A DNA stretch of 64,000 nt from Auanema rhodensis (Eukaryota > Nematoda > Chromadorea > Rhabditida > Rhabditidae), in the NCBI GenBank assembly GCA_964057225.1, contig OZ059898.1, positions 17,399,267 to 17,463,266 on the forward strand. The letters run 5' to 3'. Shown here in pieces: positions 37,011-50,854 of this stretch (the first letter of the stretch is position 1; every line of letters starts with the position of its first letter). Made by a program: the position numbers and the translations under genes. The notes under the pieces were generated by a model. The model did no database searches. It was not told the DNA's origin and saw only the letters and a list, made by a program, of their open reading frames with translations.

Positions 37011-38414
37011 GAATAACATTGTCCATCGTCTTTGCCTTGAAAAAAGGAATCTAAAAACAATTACTTTTTGCTAAATTATTCTGAAATTTTTCGAAAAAAT
37101 TTTTGTCAAAATGTTTTTGGAAGCAATGTTGAGTGTACATGGAAACTCAACATACACTAATGCATCATTTTTCAAACGATCATAACTAATTTTTGTATTA
37201 AGCGTTTCTCAATGTAGTATAGTGCATTTGATGCGGATTTTCAAGCTGCGTCGATCTGTGTTATCAGATTTGCGCTAGCTTAAAAATGCACCGAGATATC
37301 AACTGATATAAGTTCACACTTATATCCTCGATTTTCACCCTGAAGAAACAATTTTTTCGTTGAATAACATTGTCCATCGTCTTTGCCTTGAGAAAAGGAA
37401 TCTAAAAACATCTACTTTTTGCTAAATTATTTTGAAGTTTTTCGAAAAAATTTTTGTCAAAATGTTTTTGGAAGCAATGTTGAGTGTACATGGAAACTCA
37501 ACATACACTAATGCATCATTTTTCAAACGATCATAACTAATTTTTGTATTAAGCGTTTCTCAATGTAGTATAGTGCATTCGATGCGGATTTTTAAGCTGC
37601 GTCGATCTGTGTTATCAGATTTGCGCTAGCTTAAAAATGCACCGAGATATCAACTGATATAAGTTCACACTTATATCCTCGATTTTCACCCTGAAGAATT
37701 AATTTTTTCGTTGAATAACATTGTCCATCGTCTTTGCCTTGAAAAAAGGAATCTAAAAACATTTACTTTTTGCTAAATTATTCTGAAATTTTTCGAAAAA
37801 ATTTTTGTCAAAATGTTTTTGGAAGCAATGTTGAGTGTACATGGAAACTCAACATACACTAATGCACCATTTTTCAAACGATCATAACTAATTTTTGTAT
37901 TAAGCGTTTCTCAATGTAGTATAATGCATTCGATGCGGATTTTTAAGCTGCGTCGATCTGTGTTATCAGATTTGCGCTAGCTTAAAAATGCACCGAGATA
38001 TCAACTGATATAAGTTCACACTTATATCCTCGATTTTCACCCTGAAGAATTAATTTTTTCGTTGAATAACATTGTCCATCGTCTTTGCCTTGAAAAAAGG
38101 AATCTAAAAACATTTACTTTTTGCTAAATTATTCTGAAATTTTTCGAAAAAATTTTTGTCAAAATGTTTTTGGAAGCAATGTTGAGTGTACATGGAAACT
38201 CAACATACACTAATGCACCATTTTTCAAACGATCATAACTAATTTTTGTATCAAGCGTTTCTCAATGTAGTATAGTGCATTCGATGCGGATTTTTAAGCT
38301 GCGTCGATCTGTGTTATCAGATTTGCGCTAGCTTAAAAATGCACCGAGATATCAACTGATATAAGTTCACACTTATATCCTCGATTTTCACCCTGAAGAA
38401 TTAATTTTTTCGTT

Positions 38415-38716
38415 GAATAACATTGTCCATCGTCTTTGCCTTGAAAAAAGGAATCTAAAAACATCTACTTTTTGCTAAATTATTTTGAAATTTTTGGAAA
38501 CTCAACATACACTAATGCATCATTTTTCAAACAATCATAACTAATTTTTGTATTAAGCGTTTCTCAATGTAGTATAGTGCATTCGATGCGGATTTTTAAG
38601 CTGCGTCGATCTGTGTTATCAGATTTGCGCTAGCTTAAAAATGCACCGAGATATCAACTGATATAAGTTCACACTTATATCCTCGATTTTCACCCTGAAG
38701 AATTAATTTTTTCGTT
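38415..38716. repeat. short monomer type J, 302 bp (5 of 8)
   Basis: It has the same deletion, is preceded by G E H, and is followed by A with 7T. Confidence 0.93.
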
Positions 38717-39418
38717 GAATAATATTGTCCATCGTCTTTGCCTTGAAAAAAGGAATCTAAAAACATCTACTTTTTGCTAAATTATTTTGAAATTTTTCGA
38801 AAAAATTTTTGTCAAAATGTTTTTGGAAGCAATGTTGAGTGAACATGGAAACTCAACATACACTAATGCATCATTTTTCAAACAATCATAACTAATTTTT
38901 GTATTAAGCGTTTCTCAATGTAGTATAGTGCATTTGATGCGGATTTTTAAGCTGCGTCGATCTGTGTTATCAGATTTGCGCTAGCTTAAAAATGCACCGA
39001 GATATCAACTGATATAAGTTCACACTTATATCCTCGATTTTCACCCTGAAGAATTAATTTTTTCGTTGAATAACATTGTCCATCGTCTTTGCCTTGAAAA
39101 AAGGAATCTAAAAACATTTACTTTTTGCTAAATTATTCTGAAATTTTTCGAAAAAATTTTTGTCAAAATGTTTTTGGAAGCAATGTTGAGTGTACATGGA
39201 AACTCAACATACACTAATGCACCATTTTTCAAACGATCATAACTAATTTTTGTATCAAGCGTTTCTCAATGTAGTATAGTGCATTCGATGCGGATTTTTA
39301 AGCTGCGTCGATCTGTGTTATCAGATTTGCGCTAGCTTAAAAATGCACCGAGATATCAACTGATATAAGTTCACACTTATATCCTCGATTTTCACCCTGA
39401 AGAAATAATTTTTTCGTT

Positions 39419-42400
39419 GAATAACATTGTCCATCGTCTTTGCCTTGAGAAAAGAAATCTAAAAACATCTACTTTTTGCTAAATTATTTTGAAGTTTTTC
39501 GAAAAAATTTTTGTCAAAATGTTTTTGGAAGCAATGTTGAGTGTACATGGAAACTCAACATACACTAATGCATCATTTTTCAAACGATCATAACTAATTT
39601 TTGTATTAAGCGTTTCTCAATGTAGTATAGTGCATTCGATGCGGATTTTTAAGCTGCGTCGATCTGTGTTATCAGATTTGCGCTAGCTTAAAAATGCACC
39701 GAGATATCAACTGATATAAGTTCACACTTATATCCTCGATTTTCACCCTGAAGAATTAATTTTTTCGTTGAATAACATTGTCCATCGTCTTTGCCTTGAA
39801 AAAAGGAATCTAAAAACATCTACTTTTTGCTAAATTATTTTGAAATTTTTCGAAAAAATTTTTGTCAAAATGTTTTTGGAAGCAATGTTGAGTGAACATG
39901 GAAACTCAACATACACTAATGCATCATTTTTCAAACAATCATAACTAATTTTTGTATTAAGCGTTTCTCAATGTAGTATAGTGCATTTGATGCGGATTTT
40001 TAAGCTGCGTCGATCTGTGTTATCAGATTTGCGCTAGCTTAAAAATGCACCGAGATATCAACTGATATAAGTTCACACTTATATCCTCGATTTTCACCCT
40101 GAAGAATTAATTTTTTCGTTGAATAACATTGTCCATCGTCTTTGCCTTGAAAAAAGGAATCTAAAAACATTTACTTTTTGCTAAATTATTCTGAAATTTT
40201 TCGAAAAAATTTCTGTCAAAATGTTTTTGGAAGCAATCTTGAGTGTACATGGAAACTCAACATACACTAATGCATCATTTTTCAAACGATCATAACTAAT
40301 TTTTGTATTAAGCGTTTCTCAATGTAGTATAGTGCATTCGATGCGGATTTTTAAGCTGCGTCGATCTGTGTTATCAGATTTGCGCTAGCTTAAAAATGCA
40401 CCGAGATATCAACTGATATAAGTTCACACTTATATCCTCGATTTTCACCCTGAAGAATTGATTTTTTCGTTGAATAACATTGTCCATCGTCTTTGCCTTG
40501 AAAAAAGGAATCTAAAAACATTTACTTTTTGCTAAATTATTCTGAAATTTTTCGAAAAAATTTTTGTCAAAATGTTTTTGGAAGCAATGTTGAGTGTACA
40601 TGGAAACTCAACATACACTAATGCATCATTTTTCAAACGATCATAACTAATTTTTGTATTAAGCGTTTCTCAATGTAGTATAGTGCATTTGATGCGGATT
40701 TTTAAGCTGCGTCGATCTGTGTTATCAGATTTGCGCTAGCTTAAAAATGCACCGAGATATCAACTGATATAAGTTCACACTTATATCCTCGATTTTCACC
40801 CTGAAGAATTGATTTTTTCGTTGAATAACATTGTCCATCGTCTTTGCCTTGAAAAAAGGAATCTAAAAACAATTACTTTTTGCTAAATTATTCTGAAATT
40901 TTTCGAAAAAATTTTTGTCAAAATGTTTTTGGAAGCAATGTTGAGTGTACATGGAAACTCAACATACACTAATGCATCATTTTTCAAACGATCATAACTA
41001 ATTTTTGTATTAAGCGTTTCTCAATGTAGTATAGTGCATTTGATGCGGATTTTCAAGCTGCGTCGATCTGTGTTATCAGATTTGCGCTAGCTTAAAAATG
41101 CACCGAGATATCAACTGATATAAGTTCACACTTATATCCTCGATTTTCACCCTGAAGAAACAATTTTTTCGTTGAATAACATTGTCCATCGTCTTTGCCT
41201 TGAGAAAAGGAATCTAAAAACATCTACTTTTTGCTAAATTATTTTGAAGTTTTTCGAAAAAATTTTTGTCAAAATGTTTTTGGAAGCAATGTTGAGTGTA
41301 CATGGAAACTCAACATACACTAATGCATCATTTTTCAAACGATCATAACTAATTTTTGTATTAAGCGTTTCTCAATGTAGTATAATGCATTCGATGCGGA
41401 TTTTTAAGCTGCGTCGATCTGTGTTATCAGATTTGCGCTAGCTTAAAAATGCACCGAGATATCAACTGATATAAGTTCACACTTATATCCTCGATTTTCA
41501 CCCTGAAGAATTAATTTTTTCGTTGAATAACATTGTCCATCGTCTTTGCCTTGAAAAAAGGAATCTAAAAACATTTACTTTTTGCTAAATTATTCTGAAA
41601 TTTTTCGAAAAAATTTCTGTCAAAATGTTTTTGGAAGCAATCTTGAGTGTACATGGAAACTCAACATACACTAATGCATCATTTTTCAAACGATCATAAC
41701 TAATTTTTGTATTAAGCGTTTCTCAATGTAGTATAGTGCATTCGATGCGGATTTTTAAGCTGCGTCGATCTGTGTTATCAGATTTGCGCTAGCTTAAAAA
41801 TGCACCGAGATATCAACTGATATAAGTTCACACTTATATCCTCGATTTTCACCCTGAAGAATTGATTTTTTCGTTGAATAACATTGTCCATCGTCTTTGC
41901 CTTGAGAAAAGAAATCTAAAAACATCTACTTTTTGCTAAATTATTTTGAAGTTTTTCGAAAAAATTTTTGTCAAAATGTTTTTGGAAGCAATGTTGAGTG
42001 TACATGGAAACTCAACATACACTAATGCATCATTTTTCAAACGATCATAACTAATTTTTGTATTAAGCGTTTCTCAATGTAGTATAGTGCATTCGATGCG
42101 GATTTTTAAGCTGCGTCGATCTGTGTTATCAGATTTGCGCTAGCTTAAAAATGCACCGAGATATCAACTGATATAAGTTCACACTTATATCCTCGATTTT
42201 CACCCTGAAGAATTAATTTTTTCGTTGAATAACATTGTCCATCGTCTTTGCCTTGAAAAAAGGAATCTAAAAACATCTACTTTTTGCTAAATTATTTTGA
42301 AATTTTTCGAAAAAATTTTTGTCAAAATGTTTTTGGAAGCAATGTTGAGTGAACATGGAAACTCAACATACACTAATGCATCATTTTTCAAACAATCATA

Positions 42401-44332
42401 ACTAATTTTTGTATTAAGCGTTTCTCAATGTAGTATAGTGCATTTGATGCGGATTTTTAAGCTGCGTCGATCTGTGTTATCAGATTTGCGCTAGCTTAAA
42501 AATGCACCGAGATATCAACTGATATAAGTTCACACTTATATCCTCGATTTTCACCCTGAAGAATTAATTTTTTTGTTGAATAACATTGTCCATCGTCTTT
42601 GCCTTGAAAAAAGGAATCTAAAAACATTTACTTTTTGCTAAATTATTCTGAAATTTTTCGAAAAAATTTCTGTCAAAATGTTTTTGGAAGCAATCTTGAG
42701 TGTACATGGAAACTCAACATACACTAATGCATCATTTTTCAAACGATCATAACTAATTTTTGTATTAAGCGTTTCTCAATGTAGTATAGTGCATTCGATG
42801 CGGATTTTTAAGCTGCGTCGATCTGTGTTATCAGATTTGCGCTAGCTTAAAAATGCACCGAGATATCAACTGATATAAGTTCACACTTATATCCTCGATT
42901 TTCACCCTGAAGAATTGATTTTTTCGTTGAATAACATTGTCCATCGTCTTTGCCTTGAAAAAAGGAATCTAAAAACATTTACTTTTTGCTAAATTATTCT
43001 GAAATTTTTCGAAAAAATTTTTGTCAAAATGTTTTTGGAAGCAATGTTGAGTGTACATGGAAACTCAACATACACTAATGCATCATTTTTCAAACGATCA
43101 TAACTAATTTTTGTATTAAGCGTTTCTCAATGTAGTATAGTGCATTTGATGCGGATTTTTAAGCTGCGTCGATCTGTGTTATCAGATTTGCGCTAGCTTA
43201 AAAATGCACCGAGATATCAACTGATATAAGTTCACACTTATATCCTCGATTTTCACCCTGAAGAATTGATTTTTTCGTTGAATAACATTGTCCATCGTCT
43301 TTGCCTTGAAAAAAGGAATCTAAAAACAATTACTTTTTGCTAAATTATTCTGAAATTTTTCGAAAAAATTTTTGTCAAAATGTTTTTGGAAGCAATGTTG
43401 AGTGTACATGGAAACTCAACATACACTAATGCATCATTTTTCAAACGATCATAACTAATTTTTGTATTAAGCGTTTCTCAATGTAGTATAGTGCATTTGA
43501 TGCGGATTTTCAAGCTGCGTCGATCTGTGTTATCAGATTTGCGCTAGCTTAAAAATGCACCGAGATATCAACTGATATAAGTTCACACTTATATCCTCGA
43601 TTTTCACCCTGAAGAAACAATTTTTTCGTTGAATAACATTGTCCATCGTCTTTGCCTTGAGAAAAGGAATCTAAAAACATCTACTTTTTGCTAAATTATT
43701 TTGAAGTTTTTCGAAAAAATTTTTGTCAAAATGTTTTTGGAAGCAATGTTGAGTGTACATGGAAACTCAACATACACTAATGCATCATTTTTCAAACGAT
43801 CATAACTAATTTTTGTATTAAGCGTTTCTCAATGTAGTATAGTGCATTCGATGCGGATTTTTAAGCTGCGTCGATCTGTGTTATCAGATTTGCGCTAGCT
43901 TAAAAATGCACCGAGATATCAACTGATATAAGTTCACACTTATATCCTCGATTTTCACCCTGAAGAATTAATTTTTTCGTTGAATAACATTGTCCATCGT
44001 CTTTGCCTTGAAAAAAGGAATCTAAAAACATTTACTTTTTGCTAAATTATTCTGAAATTTTTCGAAAAAATTTTTGTCAAAATGTTTTTGGAAGCAATGT
44101 TGAGTGTACATGGAAACTCAACATACACTAATGCACCATTTTTCAAACGATCATAACTAATTTTTGTATTAAGCGTTTCTCAATGTAGTATAATGCATTC
44201 GATGCGGATTTTTAAGCTGCGTCGATCTGTGTTATCAGATTTGCGCTAGCTTAAAAATGCACCGAGATATCAACTGATATAAGTTCACACTTATATCCTC
44301 GATTTTCACCCTGAAGAATTAATTTTTTCGTT
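39419..44332. repeat. tandem 7-mer repeat, six monomers shared: G1 A B2 D F G then B2 or E
   Basis: Units start at 39419 and 41876, 2457 bp apart. G1 A B2 D F G is common to both. The seventh monomer differs: B2 at 41525-41875 and E at 43982-44332. The G at 41174-41524 carries 212A, an E marker, and may be a G/E mosaic. The G1 at 41876 is the only G start not preceded by an A-initial ending (it follows TTGA), which marks the junction of the duplication. Confidence 0.85.
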
Positions 44333-46038
44333 GAATAACATTGTCCATCGTCTTTGCCTTGAAAAAAGGAATCTAAAAACATTTACTTTTTGCTAAATTA
44401 TTCTGAAATTTTTCGAAAAAATTTTTGTCAAAATGTTTTTGGAAGCAATGTTGAGTGTACATGGAAACTCAACATACACTAATGCACCATTTTTCAAACG
44501 ATCATAACTAATTTTTGTATCAAGCGTTTCTCAATGTAGTATAGTGCATTCGATGCGGATTTTTAAGCTGCGTCGATCTGTGTTATCAGATTTGCGCTAG
44601 CTTAAAAATGCACCGAGATATCAACTGATATAAGTTCACACTTATATCCTCGATTTTCACCCTGAAGAATTAATTTTTTCGTTGAATAACATTGTCCATC
44701 GTCTTTGCCTTGAAAAAAGGAATCTAAAAACATTTACTTTTTGCTAAATTATTCTGAAATTTTTCGAAAAAATTTTTGTCAAAATGTTTTTGGAAGCAAT
44801 GTTGAGTGTACATGGAAACTCAACATACACTAATGCACCATTTTTCAAACGATCATAACTAATTTTTGTATCAAGCGTTTCTCAATGTAGTATAGTGCAT
44901 TCGATGCGGATTTTTAAGCTGCGTCGATCTGTGTTATCAGATTTGCGCTAGCTTAAAAATGCACCGAGATATCAACTGATATAAGTTCACACTTATATCC
45001 TCGATTTTCACCCTGAAGAATTAATTTTTTCGTTGAATAACATTGTCCATCGTCTTTGCCTTGAAAAAAGGAATCTAAAAACATCTACTTTTTGCTAAAT
45101 TATTTTGAAATTTTTGGAAACTCAACATACACTAATGCATCATTTTTCAAACAATCATAACTAATTTTTGTATTAAGCGTTTCTCAATGTAGTATAGTGC
45201 ATTCGATGCGGATTTTTAAGCTGCGTCGATCTGTGTTATCAGATTTGCGCTAGCTTAAAAATGCACCGAGATATCAACTGATATAAGTTCACACTTATAT
45301 CCTCGATTTTCACCCTGAAGAATTAATTTTTTCGTTGAATAACATTGTCCATCGTCTTTGCCTTGAAAAAAGGAATCTAAAAACATCTACTTTTTGCTAA
45401 ATTATTTTGAAATTTTTCGAAAAAATTTTTGTCAAAATGTTTTTGGAAGCAATGTTGAGTGAACATGGAAACTCAACATACACTAATGCATCATTTTTCA
45501 AACAATCATAACTAATTTTTGTATTAAGCGTTTCTCAATGTAGTATAGTGCATTCGATGCGGATTTTTAAGCTGCGTCGATCTGTGTTATCAGATTTGCG
45601 CTAGCTTAAAAATGCACCGAGATATCAACTGATATAAGTTCACACTTATATCCTCGATTTTCACCCTGAAGAAATAATTTTTTCGTTGAATAACATTGTC
45701 CATCGTCTTTGCCTTGAGAAAAGGAATCTAAAAACATCTACTTTTTGCTAAATTATTTTGAAGTTTTTCGAAAAAATTTTTGTCAAAATGTTTTTGGAAG
45801 CAATGTTGAGTGTACATGGAAACTCAACATACACTAATGCATCATTTTTCAAACGATCATAACTAATTTTTGTATTAAGCGTTTCTCAATGTAGTATAGT
45901 GCATTCGATGCGGATTTTTAAGCTGCGTCGATCTGTGTTATCAGATTTGCGCTAGCTTAAAAATGCACCGAGATATCAACTGATATAAGTTCACACTTAT
46001 ATCCTCGATTTTCACCCTGAAGAATTAATTTTTTCGTT
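44333..46038. repeat. monomers 128-132: H H J A1 G
   Basis: Two H copies in a row (44333-45034), both ending TTAA, look like a single-monomer duplication. J at 45035, A1 ending ATAA and G follow. From the J onward this section matches 15747-16750. Confidence 0.85.
45035..45336. repeat. short monomer type J, 302 bp (6 of 8)
   Basis: It has the same deletion, is preceded by two H copies, and is followed by A1 ending ATAA. Confidence 0.93.
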
Positions 46039-46740
46039 GAATAACATTGTCCATCGTCTTTGCCTTGAAAAAAGGAATCTAAAAACATTTACTTTTTGCT
46101 AAATTATTCTGAAATTTTTCGAAAAAATTTTTGTCAAAATGTTTTTGGAAGCAATGTTGAGTGTACATGGAAACTCAACATACACTAATGCACCATTTTT
46201 CAAACGATCATAACTAATTTTTGTATTAAGCGTTTCTCAATGTAGTATAATGCATTCGATGCGGATTTTTAAGCTGCGTCGATCTGTGTTATCAGATTTG
46301 CGCTAGCTTAAAAATGCACCGAGATATCAACTGATATAAGTTCACACTTATATCCTCGATTTTCACCCTGAAGAATTAATTTTTTCGTTGAATAACATTG
46401 TCCATCGTCTTTGCCTTGAAAAAAGGAATCTAAAAACATTTACTTTTTGCTAAATTATTCTGAAATTTTTCGAAAAAATTTTTGTCAAAATGTTTTTGGA
46501 AGCAATGTTGAGTGTACATGGAAACTCAACATACACTAATGCACCATTTTTCAAACGATCATAACTAATTTTTGTATCAAGCGTTTCTCAATGTAGTATA
46601 GTGCATTCGATGCGGATTTTTAAGCTGCGTCGATCTGTGTTATCAGATTTGCGCTAGCTTAAAAATGCACCGAGATATCAACTGATATAAGTTCACACTT
46701 ATATCCTCGATTTTCACCCTGAAGAATTAATTTTTTCGTT

Positions 46741-47042
46741 GAATAACATTGTCCATCGTCTTTGCCTTGAAAAAAGGAATCTAAAAACATCTACTTTTTG
46801 CTAAATTATTTTGAAATTTTTGGAAACTCAACATACACTAATGCATCATTTTTCAAACAATCATAACTAATTTTTGTATTAAGCGTTTCTCAATGTAGTA
46901 TAGTGCATTCGATGCGGATTTTTAAGCTGCGTCGATCTGTGTTATCAGATTTGCGCTAGCTTAAAAATGCACCGAGATATCAACTGATATAAGTTCACAC
47001 TTATATCCTCGATTTTCACCCTGAAGAATTAATTTTTTCGTT
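46741..47042. repeat. short monomer type J, 302 bp (7 of 8)
   Basis: It has the same deletion. It is the third monomer of the first 11-mer unit and is followed by A with 7T. Confidence 0.93.
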
Positions 47043-50000
47043 GAATAATATTGTCCATCGTCTTTGCCTTGAAAAAAGGAATCTAAAAACATCTACTTTT
47101 TGCTAAATTATTTTGAAATTTTTCGAAAAAATTTTTGTCAAAATGTTTTTGGAAGCAATGTTGAGTGAACATGGAAACTCAACATACACTAATGCATCAT
47201 TTTTCAAACAATCATAACTAATTTTTGTATTAAGCGTTTCTCAATGTAGTATAGTGCATTTGATGCGGATTTTTAAGCTGCGTCGATCTGTGTTATCAGA
47301 TTTGCGCTAGCTTAAAAATGCACCGAGATATCAACTGATATAAGTTCACACTTATATCCTCGATTTTCACCCTGAAGAATTAATTTTTTCGTTGAATAAC
47401 ATTGTCCATCGTCTTTGCCTTGAAAAAAGGAATCTAAAAACATTTACTTTTTGCTAAATTATTCTGAAATTTTTCGAAAAAATTTCTGTCAAAATGTTTT
47501 TGGAAGCAATGTTGAGTGTACATGGAAACTCAACATACACTAATGCATCATTTTTCAAACGATCATAACTAATTTTTGTATTAAGCGTTTCTCAATGTAG
47601 TATAGTGCATTCGATGCGGATTTTTAAGCTGCGTCGATCTGTGTTATCAGATTTGCGCTAGCTTAAAAATGCACCGAGATATCAACTGATATAAGTTCAC
47701 ACTTATATCCTCGATTTTCACCCTGAAGAATCAATTTTTTCGTTGAATAACATTGTCCATCGTCTTTGCCTTGAAAAAAGGAATCTAAAAACATCTACTT
47801 TTTGCTAAATTATTTTGAAATTTTTCGAAAAAATTTTTGTCAAAATGTTTTTGGAAGCAATGTTGAGTGAACATGGAAACTCAACATACACTAATGCATC
47901 ATTTTTCAAACAATCATAACTAATTTTTGTATTAAGCGTTTCTCAATGTAGTATAGTGCATTTGATGCGGATTTTTAAGCTGCGTCGATCTGTGTTATCA
48001 GATTTGCGCTAGCTTAAAAATGCACCGAGATATCAACTGATATAAGTTCACACTTATATCCTCGATTTTCACCCTGAAGAATTAATTTTTTCGTTGAATA
48101 ACATTGTCCATCGTCTTTGCCTTGAAAAAAGGAATCTAAAAACATTTACTTTTTGCTAAATTATTCTGAAATTTTTCGAAAAAATTTCTGTCAAAATGTT
48201 TTTGGAAGCAATGTTGAGTGTACATGGAAACTCAACATACACTAATGCATCATTTTTCAAACGATCATAACTAATTTTTGTATTAAGCGTTTCTCAATGT
48301 AGTATAGTGCATTCGATGCGGATTTTTAAGCTGCGTCGATCTGTGTTATCAGATTTGCGCTAGCTTAAAAATGCACCGAGATATCAACTGATATAAGTTC
48401 ACACTTATATCCTCGATTTTCACCCTGAAGAATTAATTTTTTCGTTGAATAACATTGTCCATCGTCTTTGCCTTGAAAAAAGGAATCTAAAAACATCTAC
48501 TTTTTGCTAAATTATTTTGAAATTTTTCGAAAAAATTTTTGTCAAAATGTTTTTGGAAGCAATGTTGAGTGAACATGGAAACTCAACATACACTAATGCA
48601 TCATTTTTCAAACAATCATAACTAATTTTTGTATTAAGCGTTTCTCAATGTAGTATAGTGCATTTGATGCGGATTTTTAAGCTGCGTCGATCTGTGTTAT
48701 CAGATTTGCGCTAGCTTAAAAATGCACCGAGATATCAACTGATATAAGTTCACACTTATATCCTCGATTTTCACCCTGAAGAATTAATTTTTTCGTTGAA
48801 TAACATTGTCCATCGTCTTTGCCTTGAAAAAAGGAATCTAAAAACATTTACTTTTTGCTAAATTATTCTGAAATTTTTCGAAAAAATTTCTGTCAAAATG
48901 TTTTTGGAAGCAATGTTGAGTGTACATGGAAACTCAACATACACTAATGCATCATTTTTCAAACGATCATAACTAATTTTTGTATTAAGCGTTTCTCAAT
49001 GTAGTATAGTGCATTCGATGCGGATTTTTAAGCTGCGTCGATCTGTGTTATCAGATTTGCGCTAGCTTAAAAATGCACCGAGATATCAACTGATATAAGT
49101 TCACACTTATATCCTCGATTTTCACCCTGAAGAATTAATTTTTTCGTTGAATAACATTGTCCATCGTCTTTGCCTTGAAAAAAGGAATCTAAAAACATCT
49201 ACTTTTTGCTAAATTATTTTGAAATTTTTCGAAAAAATTTTTGTCAAAATGTTTTTGGAAGCAATGTTGAGTGAACATGGAAACTCAACATACACTAATG
49301 CATCATTTTTCAAACAATCATAACTAATTTTTGTATTAAGCGTTTCTCAATGTAGTATAGTGCATTTGATGCGGATTTTTAAGCTGCGTCGATCTGTGTT
49401 ATCAGATTTGCGCTAGCTTAAAAATGCACCGAGATATCAACTGATATAAGTTCACACTTATATCCTCGATTTTCACCCTGAAGAATTAATTTTTTCGTTG
49501 AATAACATTGTCCATCGTCTTTGCCTTGAAAAAAGGAATCTAAAAACATCTACTTTTTGCTAAATTATTCTGAAATTTTTTGAAAAAATTTTTGTCAAAA
49601 TGTTTTTGGAAGCAATGTTGAGTGTACATGGAAACTCAACATACACTAATGCATCATTTTTCAAACGATCATAACTAATTTTTGTATTAAGCGTTTCTCA
49701 ATGTAGTATAGTGCATTCGATGCGGATTTTTAAGCTGCGTCGATCTGTGTTATCAGATTTGCGCTAGCTTAAAAATGCACCGAGATATCAACTGATATAA
49801 GTTCACACTTATATCCTCGATTTTCACCCTGAAGAATTAATTTTTTCGTTGAATAACATTGTCCATCGTCTTTGCCTTGAAAAAAGGAATCTAAAAACAT
49901 TTACTTTTTGCTAAATTATTCTGAAATTTTTCGAAAAAATTTTTGTCAAAATGTTTTTGGAAGCAATGTTGAGTGTACATGGAAACTCAACATACACTAA

Positions 50001-50552
50001 TGCACCATTTTTCAAACGATCATAACTAATTTTTGTATTAAGCGTTTCTCAATGTAGTATAATGCATTCGATGCGGATTTGTAAGCTGCGTCGATCTGTG
50101 TTATCAGATTTGCGCTAGCTTAAAAATGCACCGAGATATCAACTGATATAAGTTCACACTTATATCCTCGATTTTCACCCTGAAGAATTAATTTTTTCGT
50201 TGAATAACATTGTCCATCGTCTTTGCCTTGAAAAAAGGAATCTAAAAACATTTACTTTTTGCTAAATTATTCTGAAATTTTTCGAAAAAATTTTTGTCAA
50301 AATGTTTTTGGAAGCAATGTTGAGTGTACATGGAAACTCAACATACACTAATGCACCATTTTTCAAACGATCATAACTAATTTTTGTATTAAGCGTTTCT
50401 CAATGTAGTATAGTGCATTCGATGCGGATTTTTAAGCTGCGTCGATCTGTGTTATCAGATTTGCGCTAGCTTAAAAATGCACCGAGATATCAACTGATAT
50501 AAGTTCACACTTATATCCTCGATTTTCACCCTGAAGAATTAATTTTTTCGTT

Positions 50553-50854
50553 GAATAACATTGTCCATCGTCTTTGCCTTGAAAAAAGGAATCTAAAAAC
50601 ATCTACTTTTTGCTAAATTATTTTGAAATTTTTAGAAACTCAACATACACTAATGCATCATTTTTCAAACAATCATAACTAATTTTTGTATTAAGCGTTT
50701 CTCAATGTAGTATAGTGCATTCGATGCGGATTTTTAAGCTGCGTCGATCTGTGTTATCAGATTTGCGCTAGCTTAAAAATGCACCGAGATATCAACTGAT
50801 ATAAGTTCACACTTATATCCTCGATTTTCACCCTGAAGAATTAATTTTTTCGTT
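50553..50854. repeat. short monomer type J, 302 bp (8 of 8), junction base changed
   Basis: It has the same deletion, but the junction reads tttttagaaactc instead of tttttggaaactc. It is the third monomer of the second 11-mer unit and is followed by A with 7T. Confidence 0.93.

Larger units (their letters stand above)
35607..39418. repeat. monomers 103-113: A B1 D E/D F G E H J A H
   Basis: The first three monomers complete the A C A B1 D order that starts at 34905. Monomer 105 has 82T on a D background. Monomer 106 (36660-37010) starts as E (155C) and ends as D (219T, TTGA), and an F follows, as after a true D. Monomer 112 (38717-39067) is A with 7T, again directly after J. Monomer 113 is H ending ATAA, followed by G1. 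Confidence 0.8.
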
